DNA of 64,000 bases from Durusdinium trenchii (taxonomy: Eukaryota; Sar; Dinophyceae; Suessiales; Symbiodiniaceae). The notes under the pieces were generated by a model. That model was not told the origin of the DNA. It was given only the letters and a program-made list of their open reading frames with translations, and searched no databases. This document shows, piece by piece, positions 12,301 through 23,560 of this stretch (its first letter is position 1; each line of letters opens with the position of its first letter). The position numbers and the translations under genes were made by a program. The stretch covers positions 679,143 through 743,142 of the forward strand of contig CAXAMN010021573.1 in the NCBI GenBank assembly GCA_963970005.1, read 5' to 3'.

Positions 12301-15300
12301 AGTGTCCCGCAAGAGTGTCCCACAAGAGTGTCCCACAAGAGTGTCCCACAAGAGTGTTCTACAAGAGTGTCCGACAAGAGTGTCCCACAAGAGTGTCCTA
12401 CAAGAGTGTCCCACAAGAGTGTCCTACAAGAGTGTCCCACAAGAGTGTCCCACAAGAGTGTTCTGTAAGAGTGTCCCACAAGAGTGTCCTACAAGAGTGT
12501 CCCACAAGATTTTCCTACAAGAGTGACCCACAAGAGTGTCCTACAAGAGTGTCCTACAAGAGTGTCCCAGAAGAGTGTCCCACAAGAGTGTCCTACAAGA
12601 GTGTCATTTGGACATATGTAGTTTTTCGAACGTGTTTGCATTCGGGTTCGTGGGTTCCATCTTGTTTGGATTGTTTTTTTGGTTTGTTTTTTTTCCACTG
12701 GTGAGCATGTTTTGGATATATGCTGTGTTCATGTATCTCACACATCCATAAAAAGCAGGTATCCCTGGTCTGGCCCACCAGGAATGGGTTGAATCAGCAG
12801 TGACAGTCCTCATTGGCTTAGGACTTCTTTCACCACTCTCCAAGTGGACCAGACTTGTTAAGCCAATGGCTGTACCATGCTGTACTGTCACATGTACTTG
12901 CGTGTGATGGTCCCCTTGAATTGGGGGGAAGAGGCACCTCATGTGTGGAGAACACGCGGTATCAGGATTGGAGAACACGCTCGCCCAGCCAGCTTGGGCC
13001 GTCCAAGCAATGTGGGGAATTGAGCTGTCCAATCACCGGACATCCAACAGAGCATGCAACGGACATCAACGGACCGCTGTGTGGTTTCATTGATTTAAGG
13101 ATTTATATACTCCCCTGCAACATGGAACCCCCAAACTACTGGGTTGGTATTCGGAAAATAGTCTTCCACGGGTCAATTCTCAGGTTCTATGTTAAACTGT
13201 TAGTTTGTTCGGGGAGTATAAACCGTTGGATCGCCTGAGGGTGTTTGATGTTTGATGTGTTGAGCATCCACAAGAATTGGCATTTCATCTTTCGTGATGA
13301 ATTACATTGGTTTAAATGAATGTCATGAACAATATATGAACGCATGCATCTAGGTATCTAACCTTTAGTGCCCCAGAACACACGGTTATGGGCTTTGCGT
13401 GTCCGTCGTGGTTTACATGAACACCATTGAATGCCTTTGTTGATTCCAAGGATTCCTCTGAGAACGTGGGACTGGGGCGGGTATGGACGGTCCGGAAGCA
13501 TCAAAATACCAGCATGCTGAGGCACAAGGCATAGTGGATTTGGGGCCAAGACATATGTTTAGCAGCAGTATACAGTCGGGCACCAGGTTGGATGCCGCGA
13601 ATGCTCAGGAGACCCTGGCCTCTTCTAGAACTACTTAGCCACTTGGAGAAAACACTGCGGATGGGATTCGCTGCATTGAAAGATATATAGTCGGCGCGAG
13701 ATTTGGTGGTTGTGGACATTGACTGGACATCGCGCACAACATCTTCGCTCTATAGCTCGTCTCCCGCACCCACGGTGATCGTTTAAAGTGTGCTAGGAAA
13801 AAGCAAGAACTGAGTCCACGCCATGACGGAGCTAGGGATGATCCAGCCATCCAGATGCGGACACTCCGATTGATTAACATGTAATTAAGTGGAATGTGGT
13901 TTTCACCACCTGTCTGTAGCGGAAAAAGGTAATTTAAAGGGGCCATGCCATCCAGAGTCTACTCGGGTGTTAGGGTATGGTTGTGTTGCACGACTCCTTG
14001 CACCTGCACGGCTCCTGATTTGTGACGCGACGCCCAATCATCAACTCAGGACCTCTTCATTGTACCTTGGCAAAGCATGATTGAGTGATGCCGCTGCTTT
14101 TGATATCCTAACCAGATGCTAGTGTTGGGTACACCGTGAGAGATAAACACGTTCGACGTGTGGACCACAGATACAACCTGTTTTGGATTGTTTTGGTGTT
14201 TGAATTCCTTGGATTGTCCCGTCTTCTACATTTTAACATGCAAATTCTATACCAGGGCCCTCCAACAGGTCACCACCTGCGACTTTTGAGTCTGCAAAAA
14301 CCGCAAAAGCCTGCATTTCGGAGACCTGTTTATCGTCGGGTGCTGGGGGCCTGGGTGTGTATTTGAACGGGGAGACCCCCTGGCCCAATGAGTTTTTGGT
14401 CTATGTCCTTTCTTCCAGGGGATCTTTGGCGCCTTTGGTCGGATCTTCACAGAGCAGTCAAACCGGACCTCGTAGCGCCCGATCGTTCCGTTCGTAGCGA
14501 TGCGTCGGAACGCTCCGTTCGTAGTTTGGAGCGGCCTGCGACCTTTGGAAGCACTCGCCGCCCTTGTCGCTGGTGTCCATACAGGTTCTCCCATCCATCT
14601 TCGAGCTGGCACTGAGCTTCTTAGTGGAGCTCCCCTCGGTGTCCACAGACATCACGGCCTCTTGGATTTGCATCAGAGAACTAATTACCTACCCACAAAG
14701 TCCGTAGATCACCTGCAAAACTTGTTTGGGGAACTGGTTTTGACCCACTCAGCAAGAATAGGTGGAAAGGTTTGATCTCGGTTGTTGCGGGCCTTGTTTG
14801 TGGGGGCTTTCTTTTTGTTGAATTTGTAGAGCTTTTGTTGTGCTGTTCGACCAGAGAACAAGGGCACTAACATGATATTTGCTTCTGGAATACGAGGCTT
14901 GGGATGGCTTGGGTTTAGCCCACGTGCCAAGGACTTGACGGATATGCCGGATAAAGGACGGATCTGTGTGGCCATGTCCACTTTAAAAACGTTCAGGGAA
15001 CCTTGATCTTTCTATATCTTTCCCTAGGGATCCACACACGTGCCTTCTCAGGAGGTACTTGGGCCCTCCAAGCCTACATAAATAGTCTCCAATCACCGTA
15101 CCTGAGAAGGTACTTGGATCCCAAGGGTTTGTAGTGTTTGTGGCAAATCGTGTCACGCGATGTCACGTGTTACTTCTGAGATGTTCTTTTCTTTTGCCAA
15201 CTACTGAGGTGGTGCGCATCCTCCGCATCACCAGAGCCTCTTGGGGACGCAAATCAGTTTCACTGGGGAAGATGATTGGTGAGAAGTTCGCATCCAGAGA

Positions 15301-18300
15301 CACCGAAGGAGCTGCAAGCAGAATGCAGCAGGTTGGTTGGTCTTGATTATTGATTTACGAAAAAAGGCAGAAAGGCGCCTCCTGTCCATTCTACGGCGCC
15401 TCCTTGCGTTGAAACTGGATCAGAGTTCCAAGAGGTTCCAAGAATCTACACTCCCTGAAATAATCATGGAAGTGGACGGCACCACCTGCAAAAAAAGGAA
15501 CGGTCCTCCTTTCAGGGCCCTGCCATCATGGCCCTGCCATGCCACGGTTTGCCATGATTTTTGCAGACTTGACTCATGACTGGGTCGACCCGGGGCACTG
15601 ATACCAAGACCATCGCCCCTCAGGTCTTTCGCGTGATCCGAGTGGTGAAGGCTCACCCGAGCAGCGTCTGTGCTGTGAACTTAAAGATTCTCGGAAAGAG
15701 GGCACGCAACTAGACCGAAGAAAGGGATACAAAAGGCAATCCCACAGAAAACGCACAGAAAAGAATAATGAAGAGCTTCCATTTGTTTCGTTGATCTTGG
15801 CCTTTCCAAAACCCAATGTTTGGATTGTCTCCCATGGTCTCCCAGTCATCAAACGTTTCTTTACCGCACTTGGATGGCTCCATGGTCTCCCATGTCGCAC
15901 ACGAAGATCGGACATGTCTCACTTGGAAGATCGGACAGGAAACTGGTGAGTTCCTGAGCGGTTTGTAAGCAAGCTTCGAAGCCATGTCGACATCCTGAGT
16001 AGCCTTGGAAACAAACAGGAAACGTGTTGGTTATACTTTACAGTATTCATGTTCTATCTACTCCGGGATGGAGCAGCAAAGACCAGAAAGACCCTATGGA
16101 TCCAAAGAGGGCCACCCAAGATGTCCAAGCAGTATTGCAGTATCTTGAAGATGTCCTGTGGGTCGAACTCACGCAAGTCAGACCTTCTTCGTAGGTCATC
16201 AAGTTCATCAAGTCACTGCGACAACTGGTGGAATCGGTGATCCACACCATGAGGCGAACGCGAGACGGGCACCGGGATTGGGATTTGAGAGGCGGTTCTT
16301 TGATTTTTCTTGTGCCATATACTGAGGATATATGTGGGATTCTCAATGCAACAAGAGGTGACATGCACAACTGCCAAAACAACCTACCCTACAATTTGCT
16401 TCAGCAGGCCCAGCCTAAGCTACCCTGTGTTGGTTTGTTTATCAATGGTTGTGGGTCATGGCACCGGGCGGATCCTGGGTTGACCGGTTGACCACCAAAA
16501 ATGGACAGAATGGACTATTGAGGAGGTCAACCTACACCGGATTGGGGATATGGGTTTGGACACACAGGCCAAATTACATTGTACGATTTCGTGACAGCAC
16601 TGACAGCACTGGCAACGCTAACGTTAACTATACTGTATACCAACTCTTCGTGTGCGTTTGTGTCGACACACCAAGGCTGCGTTCCCAATGTCCTCTACAG
16701 TTCCACACTGGTCCTATACTCCATGCCTGGCCCTTGATTTGGGTTACCCGAAGACTAACATAGTGTGACAAATGGTCCTGAAGTGGCCACTCGCAGTGGC
16801 CACTTGCCACTTGCCACTCCTGGGGATGACCAGCAGTGGCCACTCGCCGTTGGCTTGCACAGCATTTCCCCGGACTGTCTTGGATCAGAATCATCTGAAA
16901 CTTAAAAGAGAAGAACGCCTCAAGGAGGAGAAGACTCCTGAAGCCGATACCAATCCAGCTCCTGAGAACAAGCCTGGAGATGCCCAATTGCCTGGCAACA
17001 CATTCTTTCTCAGAGGCTTTTGGCCTGGCGTTGTGGTCAATTGTGTCAGTTCTTCCCAGTCAGTAGTACCCAGATCTGATTGCCTTGCTGGACTCATGCC
17101 CGCGACTCCATCAACAATCATGTGACAGCGTAACAGACGATGGAACCAGGTATCACAGCTGTGGCTGTGGGTCAAAACCTCAGAACCCTGGGTGGCACAC
17201 TGCTGGTCACATGAACAGATTCCTCGAACTTGATAGGGCAGGAAGTCAACCCACCAGGATGACAGCACCTCCAAGTTCCATGACCCAGAGCCATGCTCCA
17301 AGGAGGCACCGTGGAGCTGGCAGTGCCACCTCAGCTGGCACTGGAAACGGTCCGACCCGAAGAACCCTTTTTCTCATCTGTGTGACAACCCGAAACCCTC
17401 GGAGTCCAAGGCGTGTGACTTCGCGAAGTCGGTGACTTCGGGGTTTCGCTTTCAGCTTCGCACCCTCCACACATGCACCCTGGTCCATCAACCGCGCGCC
17501 GTTGTGCGAGCGGTTGCAAGGTCATTGGCCTGGTCCATGTTGCTCTTGGTGGTGGCCTTAGGATGCGAGGCTTCCCCGGAAGGCTTCCCGTGAAACCGCT
17601 GTGAAACACGTGCCGTTTCACGTGCCGTGCCGCGCATCGTGATTTTTTGGGGGAGGACGGGTCAATCTGTTTGACCGTGCTTGGGCGCATGTCGCCAGGG
17701 TAATCTGCAAGCGTAGTTGATGAGCTTTCAGCACTACTGAGTCACTACTGCAAGAAAAACAGATAGCACGCAAGGCGTTTAAACACTGCACGACTGCACG
17801 ACATTGGTTTGACTCACATGCAGTAGTGTGGGCCACTGCAGCGCAACATGCTTCCGCCCCACCTGCAAGAATTGGGAGTGGTGACCTTTCGACATTGCTC
17901 TCACCTTCACCAACTGGTTCTACCACCCACGGTGGTGGTTTCGGATGGTTTCAGATGGCACAACCCCCCAAAGGTGGGTTTTATATGTTTTTTATAGCTC
18001 CCCGATCTAAAGGACATCTTGAGGTCTGTGCCATCGAACCTCTGAAACCATTGTATACGGACTCGCTGAGACTTGCCATACAGCTTCTGCGCTACCAGGA
18101 TTCGGTGCAAGTCCCACAGCGCTTGAGTATGTCCTGACTGCCCATGAACGTTTCCATATACTATGCGTGGAATACCTATGGGCAGGCCATGTTCCAAAGC
18201 TTGCCTTCATTTGGCCCATGTGAAAGAAATGGGTGTGTATCTTAATAGGAAGATGCCCTGGCCCAATGGGTGTTGGTCCGCTAGAATCAACATCCTGAAG

Positions 18301-21300
18301 CTTGGAACCATGCGTTTGTCACTGACACAATCAGAATAACAGCTGCAATGGGACAGAACGATCTGAGCAGGACACAACCCCTCAGGGACAAAAGACTCAA
18401 TATTTTTTCAACAACCCCTCACACTCGTCTCGTGTTCACACTACTACTTGAGATCTATTTGAGAGCCAAATCCGATCCCCCTCCAGGTATTCTCATCAAC
18501 TAGCTAAGTACTTTCACTTTCTGGCCCACTCAGGTGGTGATCATCTATGTGTTTGCCATCATGTTTACCGCCCCTTGGCGACAAAAAGCGACGGAAAGCG
18601 ATGGTCATTTCTGGGTGGAAACTCTTGCGGCTGGGAGATGTGAGTCTTAAAGCAGTGGAACAGCCCAGGACGCGTGACTCTCCATGTAGTCATATGTGTA
18701 TATATGTATATTGGGTCTGTCCTAGAAACCATTGAAAGTTGGTAAACAAGAACGTCACTATTGTAGAGAAAAGCCTGCAACCTAACCATCATCATCTACT
18801 GTTACTGGTAATGGGATTGATAGACCCAATATACAATTACATTTGCTTACACGGACCCCGGGCATCAACCAACCCCATGTTTCATATGCCAGTCCCAGAC
18901 AGGTCGTGTTGAGGACTTTGTGAAGGAGAATGCTCTAATAACATCTATTGCTTGTGCATTCACTTCCATTACTGGTTGCGAAAAGTGTGTGGTCCAGTCG
19001 AGTGCAGTACTGCATCTCATCTTCGGTTTGGGCTGTTAGAAAAATTGACATAGCACAGAAATCCAATGTGTGTGTTCTCCCAGTGGGCACCCCCGGGCCT
19101 CAACAGCAAGCTCCAGATCGCAGTGGGCACCACCGGGCCTCGCCAGATAGCATGTCAGAATAGATGCTAAATAGAATGGCAGAAGTGATGCTATATAGAT
19201 TGCCAGATAGAGTGTCACAATGTATGCCAGATAGAATACCATAATATTTTCAAGATAGAATGCCAGAATGTATGCCAGATACAAGGTCAGAATACAATAG
19301 AATACATGCCAGAAAGCATGTCAGAGTTTATGCCAGGTAGAATGCCAGAGTCTGCCAGAGTATATATGCCAGATAGAATGCCCATATTTTTCCTTGATGG
19401 CAGAGCAAATGTCGGAATACATGTCAGAGCACATACCACGCGTACCAGGACCAAAGTCGGTCCATATGTCACATCACACGCCAGACAGTAAACATGTCAG
19501 GACACAGTCATAGATGATGTGTCAGAGCACACACTAGACTTGATGCCAGAACAAAGCTCAGAACATTGTGTCACCCGCATGGCTGCCTTTGTCAAGCTAG
19601 TCTGTCAATAGATGTGCCCTGCCTTCTTCCAAATCACCTTTCAGTGCAACTGATGGAAGAAGATGTCTTCGCAACTAAAACGTGGTTGGCATCTGGGATT
19701 GGCTTGGGTGGGGCTTGGCCCTTCTCCTGCTTTGGGTGCCTGTGGTCAGGACGCGGCAGCTGCCTTCAAAGCGGAGCACGAAGGGCACGCTCTGAACGCT
19801 GAACTTACAGCTGCTTGGACTTGCGATGTCGTTCGACCTCGCGAGAGTTCGCTGTCACCGCGGCAGCGGTAGCTGCGGTAACTGTAGCCGCCGTTGTCTC
19901 CCGCGTTGGAGGGGTCCAGGACAATTGTTCTGATGATTTCGGGTGATCAGTCAGGCAATGATGTCGCATGTTTTGGATTGGAAACATGTGGAGGTCATCT
20001 CTAGAGGCCTGGGAAATCGTGTGATCCGACCCCTCGCGGTTCCGAACTCCTCCGGGCGAAGGGTGGAGACATCAGCGCTTTGGAAGGTTATTGAAACCAC
20101 CAAACGCGGCCAGCGTGGTTTTTTACGTGTTGTTTTGTTTTTTCAATGGAACATGAGTAATAGAGGTTTGGTTCATATGTTCATATAACATTCTTTGAAT
20201 GTATTCAACCGAAACAAAGTCCAACATGGTCCAACATCCAGCAATTCCGAAAGGGTACTTAAATAACGAGGATTTCATGTCCCGTCACATCCACTCACTG
20301 GAACTGTTTGGAACTCCTTAATATTTGGTTGGGTGGTTGGGTACTTTGCCACACTAGAATGGGTGCACTTCCACTAATGATGCACCAAATAGGCATTCGA
20401 CTCGCGGTTTCGTGCCACTCACAGTTTTGTGTGCAATTACGGTATAAACAACGTTCAGACATCCGCGTCGGTCCCTCTCTCTTGAGGCGAATTTTGCCGA
20501 TCTCCATCTCTCCATGCACACCTTGTTCCGGAGTGTCTCAGGCACTTCGCACCCAAAACCGTTCTGAGAGGCGATCACTAGGTCTTTGGAGACAAACCAT
20601 GTTGGATTGAAGTGAAGTTGAATTTGTCTTAAGGTTCAATGTAACGATGTACATAGGTAAATATTGAGAGATTGCTGGGGATAGGTTCTTTCAAGTGATT
20701 TGTTTGTTTTCAGGTAACCTTTGGAGAGGTCATTGGAGGTAACTGATGGAATTTCAAAGAAAGTCGCCTTTCCATAAAGAGGTCACTGAAAGAAGTGAGC
20801 TGATCGATCTGTTTGTTTGACAGACCGACAGACCTTTAAACAGCCAACTTGTAGAAAGCGGTTGCAGCTGCCCTGGACTTGGGGCCATCAGCTGGTCGCG
20901 CCAAGCCTTGCCATGAGCGTGCCAGGTGGCATTGACTGGGGCACAGTGGCCTTGACCCTCAACGAGGTGCATTGGATTTGGGTCTATTTGCTCGAAGCTC
21001 AGAACCGCCCAAGAGACCGACCCTGACACTGAAGTGGGTGCAGACTAAGACAATATGAAGACGTCAACAGATGTGGCAAAGCATGTCAAAACCAAATTGA
21101 GGAAGATATGCCCGCATGCAAGTAGGCCATCCTGTTCATTTCTACTTGGGCGCTTGTGGCAATTGGATGTCGTAGATGTTCGTGGATTTTCGCACAGAGA
21201 CCACCACCGACCCCGATTTGATCAACACGCACGGAGTGTTTTTCTAGTAGCTAGCATGCTAGTTACTGTTTGTTGGAACGCTGGCATGGATTTATCTTTC

Positions 21301-23473
21301 AGTTCCTCACATGTTGCGTGCAACAAGAAGTCACATTTGATCGTTTTGAGGTTCACGATGTATGTGGCATTCTGTACCTTTGCAGTATTAAATGCCCGGT
21401 GTCTCAGTCACTTCACGCCGCTGTTGGCCGTTGGCTGTTGGCCTAGTGACCCAACCCATGTCTTCCTTGGAATTCTGAGAAAACTGCAACGGTTAGTCCC
21501 TCTATTTCACGTGATAGAACACGTTTCTTCTAGTGGTTGGTGAACGGGGGCATTGCAGCATCATATGCCAGTTGTTGTTCTCCTGAAAATGGGGGCTCCC
21601 CACAATTTGTCGCTTTACCCAGAGGTTGAGTGTGTCACCCTATTTCCACACCCACATTGACAGCAACAATGGAATGTTTAGGCTCCAAAAGAGGGGTCAG
21701 ACTGCTTCTATGCATGTAAGATACTCATCCACGTGAACATAATACATCATAATACGAAATATCTATATATACATATATAAATATTGTATATTATATTGTG
21801 CTCAAATGTTTTTCTGTATGTGGTGTTGCGGTGGCAGTTTTGTTACCTTGCTGGCGCTGTAGAGTCTCAAGCTGCAGAGGGCAGCAATTGATTGACACCA
21901 TCCAAGAAAGGCGAACCAATTCGTGTTGACAAGCGATGTTCAATGACCTAGCCAGTCCTTTAATCTTTTTCTGGGAATGGTTTTTCCCCGCTAAACAAGA
22001 GCGGGTGGAAACTTCGATTAACCTTTATTCTCCAAGGAAACAGCCCGGGAGTCAGATTCTGACATCCCAAACCCCGAAATGGAAAGGAGTCATTTCTGTG
22101 AGAACGCGCTTGGCGCTTCTTAACTTTCTGACGTTCTGACGTGTGATTGTTGGCTCTGCAGAAAACTACGGTTTGTAGGGTCTTGGATTCGCCTAACATT
22201 TGAAAGTTGATTATTGGTGATGCATGTCTTGGAGAATGTGCCAGTAATACGCCCTGGAAGATTAATATGGACCTAAAAGCCACTGGTTTGCGGAGGAATT
22301 TAGTCTTCCAAAGGTCCCTTTTCAAGTTCCATTTTATCTTCAAGTGTGTATATTAGTGATCGTGTAAACAATGACTTCAGTGGCGGCAGATGTGCTTTCT
22401 TGCACACAACACAATGGATGTTGGCCTTTTTTGTAATCTCAAGTGATCGGATCTCAGTTGTTCAAAGACAGGTTTGGGCCTCGGGATCCACATACAGCTG
22501 GCCCTCCAAAGCCTGTTACGTACGAGTCTCCAACCAGCGCCAACCAGAGGGTGTGCGGAGGAAGGAAGGACATGGGGGGAGTAGGGGGACGGATATCACA
22601 CACTTAGGATATTGTGTACTGAACTGAATGCGGTGCCACACGCCAGCCTAAGAAACCCAAATCCTGAAAGGTCCAGGAAAGTCCTAAAGAACCTGGAGGT
22701 CTGTAAGAAGAAGTGAGGCCAAAAGCTCAAGGTCGAAGACGGCGAACGAGTCGAACAGGGTGACGGCGGCTCGTGCACATCTGCAGGAAGTGAATCAAAG
22801 CCCTAAACAAGACCGTGTCGTGAGGTTCTTGGCTTAGCCTCGCGCCATGCAGAAAATTGGAAAAATTGCAGGTACGCAGTTGGACGTCTCCAACTGTATC
22901 ACAGGTGACTGATGAGCGTCTTTGTTAGCACCGGTCTCATCAGCCCCTCCGGTGCCTCCAAATATCACTCCGTTCCCCTGCTGTGACACAAACAAACCTG
23001 AAAAATCCAAAAGGATCCCAATGATTCCAAGGGTTACACACACACGCCTCCCCGAAGGGAGGCAAGATTTTAAGCTCCGCGCCAAAGGTAGGGTGAGATT
23101 TCAGTGAGGATGGTTGGTGCGGTTGCCAGCTGCACAGTAAAAGGCCCAGGCACCCCTGCACGCGGTTATCCAGTAGGGTGTAAACCCCGGCGTAGGGAAG
23201 GGACAGGAAAGGTGTGTGGAGGCGCAGGAAGAGGAAGAACAAGAAACGGAAAAGAAGTGACCGTTTCTTGTAAACTGGAGGAAGGATGGTTGGTGCGGTT
23301 GCCAGCTGCACACTGAAAGGCCCAGGCACCCCTGCACGCTGTTATCCGGTAGGGTGTAGACCCCGGCGTAAGGAAGGGAAAGGAAAAGTTGAAGGCCTGT
23401 GTGTGGTAAGGTGTAGGCGGCGAGGCCGTAGGAGAGAGCTGCAAAGCGGCGGGAGGCGCAGGGAGAGGGAGGG

Positions 23474-23509
<36 letters not shown>

Positions 23510-23529
23510 GAGAGAGAAAGAGAGAGAGC

Positions 23530-23560
<31 letters not shown>

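Noticed and set aside
10817..12605. CRISPR-like array
   Set aside because: Units are contiguous without unique spacers, and the genome is eukaryotic in character.
10686..12751. Many long open frames on both strands
   Set aside because: They are translations of the 13-bp and 61-bp tandem arrays; the unit has no stop in any frame.
12604..13032. 142-codon minus frame next to the satellite
   Set aside because: Begins inside unique DNA but runs into the repeat edge; composition not convincing and no splice context.
15236..15340. Read-through of the first S4 exon (SWGRKSVSLGKMIGEKF)
   Set aside because: Open frame, but it breaks the S4 pattern that the GC donor at 15236 restores exactly.
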